Shown piece after piece: positions 17,043 through 26,469 of a stretch of 64,000 bases of DNA. The stretch is from NCBI GenBank assembly GCA_015064745.1, contig SVRR01000004.1, forward strand, positions 1-64,000, read 5' to 3'. The translations under genes and the position numbers were made by a program. This stretch comes from Oscillospiraceae bacterium. GTDB lineage: Bacteria; Bacillota; Clostridia; Oscillospirales; CAG-272. A model generated the notes under the pieces. That model ran no database searches, was not told where the DNA came from, and saw only the letters and a program-made list of their open reading frames with translations. The first letter of the stretch is position 1. Each line of letters begins with the position of its first letter.

Positions 17043-18512
17043 ATGACTGTGAATTGCATTTTCTCTTACCTCATAACCGAAGATCCCTGCTTTTTTTCAG
17101 AGTTGCCCCAAAAAAGGCAGCTTGGAAAATACACGTTGCACACCGATATCACCACCCCCTTTTCATGTGCTGTCAAAGGTAATGTTGCTTGCGCGTTATT
17201 CGGTCTTGCTGTGAATGTCATATCCGGTAATAGCGATAGCATCGTTGGCGAGATCGTGGAAAAATGTAAAAGCATACAGGATGTCATAGAATACGAAGCA
17301 TATCTTGGCGGAAAATATATTCTTCTTTTTAAAAACGAAGAGCAATATTACCTCCAAGGTGACGCAACTTGTAGCATTCCGTGCTTTTACAATACTGAGG
17401 GAGCGTTCGTTTGCGCGAGCAACGATCAGTATATCGTTAAGACAAAAAAATTTTGCGAGGATGACGAATATCGCGCTATTAGACGGTGCGGCGATATATC
17501 CCAAGCAATGCCGTACGATATCACCTCGTATCGTGAGATCAAACAGCTGATCCCAAATCATTATCTGGACATAAACAACCAGAAAGCTATCCGGTTCATA
17601 AATGCCCAAACTAAGCAAAAGATTGTATCAGTTGATAAGGCTGTAGAGATAACCTTGCCGATGATCGATAACATTCTTGCTTTTTACCTTCAAAACTATA
17701 AAATTTACTGTCCTATTACCTCTGGGCGAGACAGCCGAGTGGTTTTGTCATTTTTGATAAAAAACAAAGCACAGTTTGACTGTTATACCATCAAGCACCC
17801 TGAACATAACAACACCACGCAGGATATTGTCATTCCAATTGAGCTTTGCAAGAAAGAACACTTGACACATAGGTTGGTGGAAGACGTCGTTGTATCAGAA
17901 CCCTTAACGGACGAGGTAAACAATATTTTAGGAGAAGGCAATTATTCTCCCCGAACCTTGCGCATCGCCCAAACCATCAAAGAAAATTTTGGGGACGGCG
18001 CCATTATAAACGGCGATATCATAGGGCAAGTGGGCAAGTGCTCTCTGCATCGCGACATCCCCGCGTTATTCGCTACCCCTTTTTATTTCCGTTGCAAATT
18101 GCACAATTATTCTCGCGAGGCAAAAAAACAGTTAAAGATTTGGCTCAAAGAGATCAAGCAAACCGGAGAAAAAATCAATTCCTTTGATCTGTTTTCAATT
18201 GAAAACCGTATGGGACGCTGGGCGGGACAAACGAATCTTCTCTACAACACCATCGGGCAAGCCGACTTAAATATATTCAACTCCAGGAGCATCATTTACG
18301 TTTGGACCGCAGTGCGCCGAAAGGAAAGAAAAAATTCGGACCTTCACACGACCTTGATTAAAGGAACTTGTACCTCTCTGTTAGATACACCCTTTGAAAA
18401 AGACGAAGGCATATTAGTTAAGCTCTCCAAATCCACATGGTTGGCTTATCTGTTGTCATCATATGCAAAGTTTTTCTTGGAAAAAAGAAAATATCAAAGA
18501 AGGAAAACGTAA
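17043..18512 (+). CDS. Asparagine-synthase-like protein of the polysaccharide cluster
   Basis: A 489-residue protein. Residues ~205-300 contain an ATP-pyrophosphatase loop of asparagine-synthase type (YCPITSGRDSRVVLSF, where the family has SGGxDS) followed by CYTIKHPEHNNTTQD. The N-terminal 180 residues resemble a glutaminase-fold domain (YLGGKYILLF, DATCSIPCFYN) but the nucleophile Cys2 is absent, so ammonia from glutamine is unlikely. Such proteins occur in capsule and lasso-peptide loci and often form amides. Here it could amidate a uronic acid made by the dehydrogenase and epimerase; that role is inference. Its stop overlaps the next start. Confidence 0.7.
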   Translation: MTVNCIFSYLITEDPCFFSELPQKRQLGKYTLHTDITTPFSCAVKGNVACALFGLAVNVISGNSDSIVGEIVEKCKSIQDVIEYEAYLGGKYILLFKNEEQYYLQGDATCSIPCFYNTEGAFVCASNDQYIVKTKKFCEDDEYRAIRRCGDISQAMPYDITSYREIKQLIPNHYLDINNQKAIRFINAQTKQKIVSVDKAVEITLPMIDNILAFYLQNYKIYCPITSGRDSRVVLSFLIKNKAQFDCYTIKHPEHNNTTQDIVIPIELCKKEHLTHRLVEDVVVSEPLTDEVNNILGEGNYSPRTLRIAQTIKENFGDGAIINGDIIGQVGKCSLHRDIPALFATPFYFRCKLHNYSREAKKQLKIWLKEIKQTGEKINSFDLFSIENRMGRWAGQTNLLYNTIGQADLNIFNSRSIIYVWTAVRRKERKNSDLHTTLIKGTCTSLLDTPFEKDEGILVKLSKSTWLAYLLSSYAKFFLEKRKYQRRKT

Positions 18513-19693
18513 TGAAAATTTGTTTTATTGCAGACAGATATCCCACGAAAGACTATCCTGCCAATACGTTTTTGGACAAATTAGTTTGCGCAATGGCAGA
18601 ACAAGGCGTAGAGTGCACCGTGATTGCACCGTACAGACCATTTATAGACAAATTACGCAGAAAAAATTACAAAACTCCGTTTTATAGAGAGCGCATTACA
18701 GCAAGCGAAAAAATCATAAAGATATACAATCCAACTTATTTAGGGGCTCCCAACAAAAAGATTGCAGGGCTCAATATGGCAAAGATGGGATTAAAAATCT
18801 TTGCGAAGCAAGTAGAAAAAGTTATTAAGAAACAAAAATTAGAGTTCGATGCCTTTTACGGTCACTTTATTATGCCTTCCGGCTTCACTGCCACAGAAAT
18901 GGGAAGAAAATATAACAAGCCATCGTTTCTTGCGTACGGAGAAAGTTCGTTTGGGATGGTGGGAAATTTCTTTACAGATGCGCAAGTGCGCGAGCAACTG
19001 AAATCCATCTCAGGTGTAATTGCCGTATCCAGCAAGAACCGAGATGAATTGTTGGCGCACAACGTTGTTGATCCGAAAAAGATACGCGTATTTCCCAATG
19101 CTATTGACAACAATGTTTTTCGTGTGATTGACAAAAGTTCCGTTAGAAAAAAAATGGGCATAGCGGAACATGATTTTGTGGTGGCATTTGTGGGTCATTT
19201 TATCAACCGCAAGGGGAGCAAACGGGTTTCCGACGCATTGGAGCAATTCGATGATGTTAAGAGCATTTTCATCGGTGCCGGACCGGAGGAACCTGTTTGC
19301 AGTAATATAATCCACAAAGGCAAACTTCCCCATGACCAGATCGCTGAATATTTAAATGCAGCAGATGTGTTCGTTCTTCCCACGCTGGCAGAGGGGTGCT
19401 GCAACGCAATTGTTGAGGCTATGGCATGCGGCCTTCCCATCATTTCCTCAAATTTGCCCTTCAACGATGATATTTTGAACGAGAATAATTCAATTCGCAT
19501 TAACCCTCAAAGCGTTGATGAAATCGCCGAAGCAATCCGAGAGCTGAAAAACAACAAAGAAAAAAGGGAAAGCATGGCAAGTGCCTCTCTGTCAATGGCA
19601 TCATTGCTAACGATTGATAAGCGAGCGCAAAGAATAATATCCTTTATAGAGGAGTCCCCCAAAAATGCACATACAGAGAAGTCAAATAGCTAA
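18512..19693 (+). CDS. Family 4 glycosyltransferase
   Basis: A second GT-B enzyme, 393 residues, starting MKICFIADRYPTKDYPANTF. It shows GHFINRKGSKR in the nucleotide-binding half and the EX7E motif in TLAEGCCNAIVEAMACGLPII. The ATG at 18512 overlaps the previous TAA and has AAGGA upstream; longer in-frame extension lies in the preceding gene and is rejected. The last 29 bases overlap the Wzy gene. Confidence 0.92.
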   Translation: MKICFIADRYPTKDYPANTFLDKLVCAMAEQGVECTVIAPYRPFIDKLRRKNYKTPFYRERITASEKIIKIYNPTYLGAPNKKIAGLNMAKMGLKIFAKQVEKVIKKQKLEFDAFYGHFIMPSGFTATEMGRKYNKPSFLAYGESSFGMVGNFFTDAQVREQLKSISGVIAVSSKNRDELLAHNVVDPKKIRVFPNAIDNNVFRVIDKSSVRKKMGIAEHDFVVAFVGHFINRKGSKRVSDALEQFDDVKSIFIGAGPEEPVCSNIIHKGKLPHDQIAEYLNAADVFVLPTLAEGCCNAIVEAMACGLPIISSNLPFNDDILNENNSIRINPQSVDEIAEAIRELKNNKEKRESMASASLSMASLLTIDKRAQRIISFIEESPKNAHTEKSNS

Positions 19694-20867
19694 TGCTGCG
19701 GTGTTTCCTATTATAACAAAATTTTTGCTTGTTTTAATGCTGTTTTATGAAGGTTGGTATTTGCAAAAATTCGCGGCAATTTCAGGATTGCTTCAAATCC
19801 TCGCCTTAACAATTGTAGGCACTACAATCTTTTTACTTATACCCAATCTCGCAAGTGGGAAAAACAAGTTGATCGTATATTGGGGTCTATTTGGTGTTTT
19901 TTGTGTTTTCTCATCTAAAATCGTAGCTGCTGATTTTTCTGTAGCCTTGAATTCTTTAATCACTTATTTCGCCTTCATCGCAATGGTTTATTGTGCGGAC
20001 GTTGTATCTCGATATACCAATGATTATACATGGTTTTCAACAACCATCGTGTTGGTGTGCTTACTGAGTGCTTTTTGCGCTTTGTTTTACGGAGTTCCGT
20101 ATAGAAACGGTGCATACTATGTAACAACTATGAGTGCACACAACAACCCCAATCATCTAGGCGCCATGATGAGCATCGGAACGTTTATGTTGCTCTTCCC
20201 CAAAAACAAACCGCGACCGGCGGGATGGTGCTTTCGAATAGCGCTTTCGTCGGTTTTTTTTATCGTTGCGCTTGAAACCGGTTCGCGTAGCGCCCTACTA
20301 CGAGAGCTCGTGGTTATTGTCTTTTTTATCATCGTTAAATTTAAAAATTTCAAAGGAAATTTCATTGAGCGTATTTCAAAAAGACTCCTATTTCTCTTTC
20401 CATTGCTTTTCATATTGATAATAGTTCTGAGTATGATTAATGGCAACAACATTGCAGGCTCAGCGATAAACCGTCTAATAGAAGAATTCAATTCGGATTC
20501 TTTTTCGGGCAGAACAGATTTATATGACTTAGCTTGGAACATGTACAAAGAGCACCCGATTTTCGGAATCGGCTACAATTGCTTTGCAATCACTTCCGGT
20601 TATGATTATTTTACGCACTCCACATACATGGAGCTTTTGTCATGCACAGGAACGATAGGATTCTTATTGTTTTTAGGTCCTATTCTAATTGCTACATGCC
20701 GAAGTTTTCGTGCTTTCAAAAAAGACAACGGTCGCTCAACTACGCTTCTTTTATTGATGCTTGTTTCAAGTCTGTTCGGTATTGTATATTACAACATGGT
20801 ATTTTTAATGGTACTGTATTTAGAAATAAGCCAAATGCCATCAAAGCCAAAATATCACGATAAATAG
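19665..20867 (+). CDS. O-antigen ligase / Wzy-type polysaccharide polymerase
   Basis: An integral membrane protein of 400 residues with about ten hydrophobic segments. The large periplasm-side region holds the family's signature spots: TGSRSALL near residue 205 and the Wzy_C pattern DLYDLAWNMYKEHPIFGIG, with THSTYMELLSCTGTIGF after it. It would join repeat units after flipping. The start has GAGGAG nine bases upstream and overlaps the previous gene by 29 bases. Confidence 0.85.
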   Translation: MHIQRSQIANAAVFPIITKFLLVLMLFYEGWYLQKFAAISGLLQILALTIVGTTIFLLIPNLASGKNKLIVYWGLFGVFCVFSSKIVAADFSVALNSLITYFAFIAMVYCADVVSRYTNDYTWFSTTIVLVCLLSAFCALFYGVPYRNGAYYVTTMSAHNNPNHLGAMMSIGTFMLLFPKNKPRPAGWCFRIALSSVFFIVALETGSRSALLRELVVIVFFIIVKFKNFKGNFIERISKRLLFLFPLLFILIIVLSMINGNNIAGSAINRLIEEFNSDSFSGRTDLYDLAWNMYKEHPIFGIGYNCFAITSGYDYFTHSTYMELLSCTGTIGFLLFLGPILIATCRSFRAFKKDNGRSTTLLLLMLVSSLFGIVYYNMVFLMVLYLEISQMPSKPKYHDK

Positions 20868-20902
20868 TATGTTTTAATTTTATTTTCGGGAAGGTGAAAA
20901 CG

Positions 20903-21826
20903 ATGAACAGAGCTTTTAAAATATTTTTAAGCAACCTCAAAATCAATGTCAAGTATTTGCTCCAAAGCGATGAACAGTTCAATCGAAGAGAATTCAAAAA
21001 ACGCTTTGGATGGTATCCGAATTTAAAAGCTCCGAAAACATTTGTCGAAAAACTGCTTTATTTAAAGCAACATTACTGTAATCCTTTACAAAACCTCTGC
21101 GCAGATAAGTTCACAGTCATGCAATACATAGAGCTATGCGGGTATCCGGACATTATAAAAGATGTATATCAAGTTTGCTCTGAACCCAATCAAATAGACC
21201 TTTCCAAAATGCCCGACAAATTTTTTATACAATGCTCTCACACCCAAGGCTACAATTATGTGGTGAAAAAAAATGACGTTCGTAAATTAGAGCAAATCAA
21301 GAAGGAATATAAACAACTATTAAAGAGAAAGCACTACAAAGTTCTTCGTGAAAACTGCTACAAAAATATTACGCCTAAAATCATCTGCAGCGAATTTTTA
21401 CAAGATCCCGGTAAGAATGATTTAACGGATTATAAATTTTATTGCTTTGATGGTGAGCCAAAGTATTTTATGGTTTCTTACGGAGAATATAACCATGCTC
21501 CCAAAAACCACAAATTTGATATGAATTGGAATTCAATAGACCTTGACTTCAAAAAGAAATCAGCCGTAGCCGCCGAGGAAATCCCAAAACCTAAAAATTA
21601 TGAACGCATGGTAGAAATTGTAAAGAAATTATGCAAACCCTTCCCACATGTTCGCGTGGATTTGTACAATTTGGACGGACGAATCGTTTTCGGAGAAATG
21701 ACCTTCTACAGCAGTGGCGGATTTGTTAACGGTCGCGGCAACCGAGAAGGGGTCGGTCCGGAGGAAACAAATGCCAAAATCGGTTCTTGGATTGACTTAA
21801 GCAAGCACGAGCAATACATGGTATAA
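20903..21826 (+). CDS. TupA-like ATP-grasp protein
   Basis: A 307-residue protein matching the TupA-like ATP-grasp family found in capsule loci: FGWYPNLKAPKTFVEKLLYLK at the start, CADKFTVMQYIE, the central KFFIQCSHTQGYNYVV, the DLTDYKFYCFDGEPKYFMV core, and the metal-binding end VRVDLYNLDGRIVFGEMTF. Members probably ligate amino acids or similar groups to the polymer; the exact reaction is not known. The ATG at 20903 has GGGAAGG at good spacing; an in-frame GTG at 20894 overlaps that site. Confidence 0.85.
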   Translation: MNRAFKIFLSNLKINVKYLLQSDEQFNRREFKKRFGWYPNLKAPKTFVEKLLYLKQHYCNPLQNLCADKFTVMQYIELCGYPDIIKDVYQVCSEPNQIDLSKMPDKFFIQCSHTQGYNYVVKKNDVRKLEQIKKEYKQLLKRKHYKVLRENCYKNITPKIICSEFLQDPGKNDLTDYKFYCFDGEPKYFMVSYGEYNHAPKNHKFDMNWNSIDLDFKKKSAVAAEEIPKPKNYERMVEIVKKLCKPFPHVRVDLYNLDGRIVFGEMTFYSSGGFVNGRGNREGVGPEETNAKIGSWIDLSKHEQYMV

Positions 21827-21829
21827 ATT

Positions 21830-23314
21830 ATGGATTCTTTAGAGAAAAAAATGGCAAAAGCGACCAAGTGGTCATCTATGGCAGAAATTGCAAGCAAGCT
21901 TGTTTCGCCCATAGTGAATATGATCTTGGCGCGCTTGTTAACGCCGTCTTCGTTTGGAATTGTTGCAACAATTACTATCATTATCACGTTTGCGGAAATT
22001 TTTCAAGATGCCGGATTCCAAAAGTATTTAATCCAACACGAATTTTCTTCCGATGACGAATTTGAGCAAAGTGCAAATGTTGCCTTTTGGAGCAATTTTC
22101 TCCTTTCTTTTTTATTATGGCTTGTTATTTGCTTGCTCCGATCCCCACTTAGCATCCTCGTAAACAATGCTAACAATTTAGGCAAGGAAATTGCAGTAGC
22201 AAGTATATCTTTGCCGATTTTTGCGTTTTCAAGCATCCAAATTGCAATCTGCAAAAGAAAATTTAACTTTCAAAAATTGTTTTGGGTACGACTAGTCACC
22301 TCTTTGATTCCATTGATCGTAACCGTTCCATTAGCTTTTATTTTTAGAAATCATTGGGCATTAATCGTTGGAACACTCATCAGAAATTTGACGCAATCGC
22401 TAATCCTGTTAAAAGGCGGGTGGCAACCAAAATTAAAATATTCTTTCAAAAGACTGCGTGCTATGTTGCCTTTTTGTTTATGGACATTGGCAGAATCTAT
22501 TACTATATGGCTTTCCGCTAACAAATCAACCTTTATTATAACAAGAACGCTAGGTGTTGACGCTGTCGGTTTTTTCAAAACAACAATCACTACAGTAACG
22601 GGAATTATCAGCATCGTTTCTGCCGCTACTGTATCCGTGCTTTTTACATCCTTGTCAAGAGCACAGGACGACGAAGAAAAATTTCAAAGAATATTTGTAG
22701 ATTATCAAAAAATTGTTGGTTTGGTCGTGATCCCTCTTGGTGTCGGTATGTTTTTATATCGAGATTTGCTTACCAATATCTTGCTGGGAAAGCAATGGCT
22801 AAACTGCATGGATTTTCTCGGAGCATATTCCTTGGTCTGCTCTGTTGCAATCATTACAAATTCTTTTTTCAGCGAGTATTACAGAGCCAAAGGCAAACCG
22901 CGCGTTTCAATGCTTGCTCAGTTGATCTACTTGGCAATCGCAACACCGGCAATCTATCTTTCATCCAAGGTTAGCTTTGATTGCTTGTGCGCTACTGCCT
23001 GTGTCATGGTTCTGTTATTCATGCTTATCCATTTTATTATTGTCAAGGTAGTATTCCATGCAAACATAGGGCAAATGCTGTGCAACATCGCATTAATCGC
23101 TATTCCGACGCTTGTAATGATGGCTTTTTCTCTGCTTCTCCAAAAATGCAATGACCATATGCTATGGAAAATTGCAACGGTGATCATGTGCGTTGTAATT
23201 TATGTATCAGTGGCATTGATGATCAAGCCTATTCGGAAATGGCTGAGCGAAAGTGAACTTACAGCTGATATTTATAAGAAAGTCAAAAAGGTCATTTTAA
23301 GATGGAAAAAATAG
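21830..23314 (+). CDS. Wzx-type lipid-linked oligosaccharide flippase
   Basis: An integral membrane protein of 494 residues and ~14 hydrophobic segments, of the MOP superfamily. The N-terminus MAKATKWSSMAEIASKLVSP, the motif ARLLTPSSFGIVATI, and the third segment with AGFQKYLIQ are typical of WzxC/RfbX flippases. It moves the undecaprenyl-linked repeat unit across the membrane for the Wzy polymerase. It starts three bases after the TupA-like gene. This is the last of the AT-rich genes. Confidence 0.9.
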   Translation: MDSLEKKMAKATKWSSMAEIASKLVSPIVNMILARLLTPSSFGIVATITIIITFAEIFQDAGFQKYLIQHEFSSDDEFEQSANVAFWSNFLLSFLLWLVICLLRSPLSILVNNANNLGKEIAVASISLPIFAFSSIQIAICKRKFNFQKLFWVRLVTSLIPLIVTVPLAFIFRNHWALIVGTLIRNLTQSLILLKGGWQPKLKYSFKRLRAMLPFCLWTLAESITIWLSANKSTFIITRTLGVDAVGFFKTTITTVTGIISIVSAATVSVLFTSLSRAQDDEEKFQRIFVDYQKIVGLVVIPLGVGMFLYRDLLTNILLGKQWLNCMDFLGAYSLVCSVAIITNSFFSEYYRAKGKPRVSMLAQLIYLAIATPAIYLSSKVSFDCLCATACVMVLLFMLIHFIIVKVVFHANIGQMLCNIALIAIPTLVMMAFSLLLQKCNDHMLWKIATVIMCVVIYVSVALMIKPIRKWLSESELTADIYKKVKKVILRWKK

Positions 23315-23407
23315 TTATTTGCGGCAATGAAATTAAGTGCAGCAGATAAGATAAAATGTACAAGACACTTTTGGACGTGAGTAACATGATGGAGGAATAT
23401 ATTTGAT

Positions 23408-24499
23408 ATGTATGAAAAAAATGTGAGACTGAATAACAAATCTATCCTCGTAACCGGCGCGGCAGGATTTGTCGGCTCCAATTTGGTCATGGAGCTTTTG
23501 CGCACCGTGCCCTCCGTCAAGATCGTCGGTCTTGACAATATGAACGACTATTACGACGTGTCCATTAAGGAATACCGTCTTGCCGAGATCGAAAAGCTTG
23601 CCCTAGAGCATCCCGATTGCACGTGGGAGTTTGTAAAAGGTAATATTGCCGACCGTGCGCTGATCGACACCCTGTTTGAGAAATATCATTTCTCGGTCGT
23701 GGTGAATCTCGCGGCGCAGGCAGGCGTGCGTTATTCGATCACCAATCCCGACGTTTATATTGAATCCAATATCATCGGCTTCTACAACATTCTCGAAGCT
23801 TGCCGCGCGACCATGCATACGGACCATCCCGTGGATCACTTGGTTTATGCTTCTTCGTCTTCGGTTTACGGTACGAACAAGAAGATTCCGTACTCTACCG
23901 ACGACAAGGTAGATAACCCCGTATCGCTCTACGCCGCGACCAAAAAGTCGAACGAGCTGATGGCGCACGCCTACTCTAAGCTCTACAACATTCCCTCGAC
24001 GGGGCTTCGGTTTTTCACAGTCTACGGACCGGCGGGACGCCCCGACATGGCGTATTTCGGATTCACGAACAAGCTCTTAAAGGGCGATACGATTGAAATT
24101 TTCAACTACGGAAATTGTAAACGCGACTTTACATACGTTGATGATATCGTGACGGGAGTCGTGCACGTAATGCAAAACGCGCCCGCAAAGGAGCTTGGCG
24201 AAGACGGACTTCCCATCCCCCCCTACCGCGTATACAACATCGGCAACAACAGCCCTGAAAATCTCCTTGATTTCGTAACCATTCTCCAAGAAGAGTTGAT
24301 CCGCGCCAAGGTGTTGCCTGCCGATTACGATTTTGAAGCACACAAAAAGCTCGTTCCCATGCAAGCGGGAGACGTGCCGATCACCTATGCAGACGTGTCG
24401 GCGTTAGAAAGAGATTTCGGCTTTAAGCCTTCCACCTCGCTTCGCCAAGGTCTCCGCAAATTTGCCGAGTGGTATCACGAATTTTATCAAAGCAAATAA
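23408..24499 (+). CDS. UDP-glucuronate 4-epimerase type NAD-dependent epimerase
   Basis: Short-chain epimerase of 363 residues converting UDP-glucuronate and UDP-galacturonate. Rossmann motif VTGAAGFVGSNLVMELL, the AAQAGVRYSI patch, catalytic YxxxK in SLYAATKKSNELMAHAYS, the serine strand YASSSSVYG, and GLRFFTVYGPAGRPDMA, all diagnostic of this subgroup. RDFTYVDDIV and MQAGDVPITYADV complete the pattern. GGAGGAA lies ten bases upstream. From this gene on, base composition returns to that of the flanking chromosome. Confidence 0.92.
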   Translation: MYEKNVRLNNKSILVTGAAGFVGSNLVMELLRTVPSVKIVGLDNMNDYYDVSIKEYRLAEIEKLALEHPDCTWEFVKGNIADRALIDTLFEKYHFSVVVNLAAQAGVRYSITNPDVYIESNIIGFYNILEACRATMHTDHPVDHLVYASSSSVYGTNKKIPYSTDDKVDNPVSLYAATKKSNELMAHAYSKLYNIPSTGLRFFTVYGPAGRPDMAYFGFTNKLLKGDTIEIFNYGNCKRDFTYVDDIVTGVVHVMQNAPAKELGEDGLPIPPYRVYNIGNNSPENLLDFVTILQEELIRAKVLPADYDFEAHKKLVPMQAGDVPITYADVSALERDFGFKPSTSLRQGLRKFAEWYHEFYQSK

Positions 24500-24542
24500 G
24501 ACTTGTCCGAATAGCCAAATAAAATGATGAGTGAGGTTTATT

Positions 24543-25715
24543 ATGACCGCATACGAAGCGTTTGAAGGCATATACAAGAAGGCTCCCGCCTACACCGCCT
24601 TCACCCCCTACCGTGTTTGCCCCATCGGCGCGCATTCCGACCATCAACTCGGTAAGATTACGGGCTTTGCCATTGACAAGGGCATCCACGTCGCCTATGG
24701 GCCGAAGGAAAACGGTGTCATAGAAATTCAGTCATTACAATTTGACAAAAGAGCGCAATGGCACGTCGAAGCGACGCCCAAAACGAAAGAAAACGACTGG
24801 GCGGATCATCTGCGCGGCGCGACGATCGCGCTCTATAAGCGTTATCCGCTTCGCCGCGGACTCTGTGCGGTTTTTGACGGTGAGCTTCCCATCGGTGGTC
24901 TTTCTTCCTCGGCTGCCGTGATCATTACGTATTTGTCCGCCCTTTGCAAAATGAACGGAATCTCCCTCTCGCCCGAGGAATTGATTGCCGTTTCCAAGGA
25001 AGCGGAAAACAAGTACGTCGGCGTCTCCTGCGGAAAGCTGGACCAATCCTGCGAGGTCTACTGCAAAAAAAATCATTTGCTTTACATGGATATGCAAGAC
25101 GACAGCTACGAGCTTATTCCGCAATCGAAGAATATGAAGCCGTATAAGTTTGCCATCTTTTTCAGCGGTCTCGAACGCAGCTTGGCAGGCTCGGCGTTCA
25201 ATATGCGTGTTGACGAATGCCGAAGTGCCGCTTATGCCCTGAAAGCATATGCGGGCATGGAATACGGCAAGTTTGAAGAAACGAACCTGCGCGACGTACC
25301 CGTAGAGGTTTTCCGCGAGCACGGAGATAAGCTTCCCGAAAATTGGCGCAAGCGTGCCGAGCACTGGTATACCGAATTTGACCGCGTACAAAAGGGCGCC
25401 GAGGCGTGGCGCAACGGTGACATCGAAGCCTACGGTAAATTATCCTTTGAAAGCGGTTACAGCTCGATCCACAACTGGGAAACGGGGTCGCCTGAGCTCA
25501 TCAAGCTATACGAGATCATGACCGAAACGACCGGTATATACGGCGGTAGATTCTCGGGCGCGGGCTTTAAGGGCTGCTGTCTTGGAATCATTGATCCCGC
25601 ATATGAAGAAAGTATTATAGAAAAGGTCTCCCGTGAATATCTCAAAGCATTCCCGCATCTGGAAGGTAAATATTCCGTACATATTTGCGAAAGCGCAGAT
25701 GGAGTGAAATTATGA
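24543..25715 (+). CDS. GHMP sugar kinase, galacturonokinase/galactokinase-like
   Basis: A 390-residue kinase. The sugar-binding motif is PYRVCPIGAHSDHQ, where true galactokinases have G-x-N-x-I-G-E-H-x-D-Y. The H-x-D-H-Q form is the one I recall from plant galacturonokinases. The ATP motif is GGLSSSAAV, followed by GVSCGKLDQSC, and the third GHMP motif is GRFSGAGFKGCCLG. It probably makes a sugar 1-phosphate, most plausibly galacturonate 1-phosphate given the uronate epimerase before it and the nucleotidyltransferase overlapping its end (ATGA). Plain galactokinase is the alternative. The ATG at 24543 is preferred because GTGAGG precedes it. Confidence 0.8.
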   Translation: MTAYEAFEGIYKKAPAYTAFTPYRVCPIGAHSDHQLGKITGFAIDKGIHVAYGPKENGVIEIQSLQFDKRAQWHVEATPKTKENDWADHLRGATIALYKRYPLRRGLCAVFDGELPIGGLSSSAAVIITYLSALCKMNGISLSPEELIAVSKEAENKYVGVSCGKLDQSCEVYCKKNHLLYMDMQDDSYELIPQSKNMKPYKFAIFFSGLERSLAGSAFNMRVDECRSAAYALKAYAGMEYGKFEETNLRDVPVEVFREHGDKLPENWRKRAEHWYTEFDRVQKGAEAWRNGDIEAYGKLSFESGYSSIHNWETGSPELIKLYEIMTETTGIYGGRFSGAGFKGCCLGIIDPAYEESIIEKVSREYLKAFPHLEGKYSVHICESADGVKL

Positions 25716-26449
25716 AGTGTTTAATTTTGGCGGCAGGCTACGCCACACGTCTTTACCCCTTAACCGAAAACTTCCCCAAGCCGCTTCTCTCGGTCGGGGA
25801 AAAGACCATTCTCGATTGGCTGGTGGATGACATTGACACAGCGAACGCAGTCGATGAGTACGTCGTCATCTCCAACCACAAGTTCGCCCATCATTTTGAC
25901 GCTTGGGCAAGGACGAAAGCACAAAAGATCACCGTCGTTGACGACGGTACCGACACCAATGAAACGCGTCTGGGTGCGGTGAAGGATATTCAGTATGCCA
26001 TAGACATGCTCTCTCTTGACGACGATATGCTGGTCATCGCGGGCGACAACGTTCTCGATTTCAGCCTGACACGCTTTGTTTCCTATGCCAAGGAAAAAAA
26101 GACCTCTTGCATCATGCGCTACTATGAAGCCGATGAAAAGAAGCTTCTCAAATGCGGTGTCGTTACGATCGACGAGAACGATAAGATCCTCGCGATGACC
26201 GAGAAATCCCCCACCCCCGCGACCCATTGGTGCTGCCCTCCCTTCTACTATTACACGAAGGCGGACGCCCGTCTCGTGCAAAAGGGCATCGATAGCGGTT
26301 GCGGAACCGATGCACCGGGAAGTTACATCGCTTGGCTTTGCACGCAAACCCCCGTTCACGCGATGGAAATGCCGGGAAAACGGTACGATATCGGAAACCT
26401 TGAGAGCTACGAAAAGGTAAAAGCCGAATACAAAGGAATTACGCGCTAA
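25712..26449 (+). CDS. Sugar-1-phosphate nucleotidyltransferase
   Basis: Activates a sugar 1-phosphate with NTP. A 245-residue GT-A-like fold with the signature ILAAGYATRLYPLTENFPK at the N-terminus, the metal Asp in VIAGDNVLDFSL, and the sugar-binding end MEMPGKRYDIGNLESYEK. It is of the short form without a C-terminal beta-helix, as in glucose-1-P thymidylyl- and cytidylyltransferases. Coupled to the upstream kinase by an ATGA overlap, so the pair likely forms a kinase-plus-activation route to a UDP- or other NDP-sugar. Confidence 0.88.
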   Translation: MKCLILAAGYATRLYPLTENFPKPLLSVGEKTILDWLVDDIDTANAVDEYVVISNHKFAHHFDAWARTKAQKITVVDDGTDTNETRLGAVKDIQYAIDMLSLDDDMLVIAGDNVLDFSLTRFVSYAKEKKTSCIMRYYEADEKKLLKCGVVTIDENDKILAMTEKSPTPATHWCCPPFYYYTKADARLVQKGIDSGCGTDAPGSYIAWLCTQTPVHAMEMPGKRYDIGNLESYEKVKAEYKGITR

Positions 26450-26469
26450 ACATAAAGGAGCTGCCGAAA

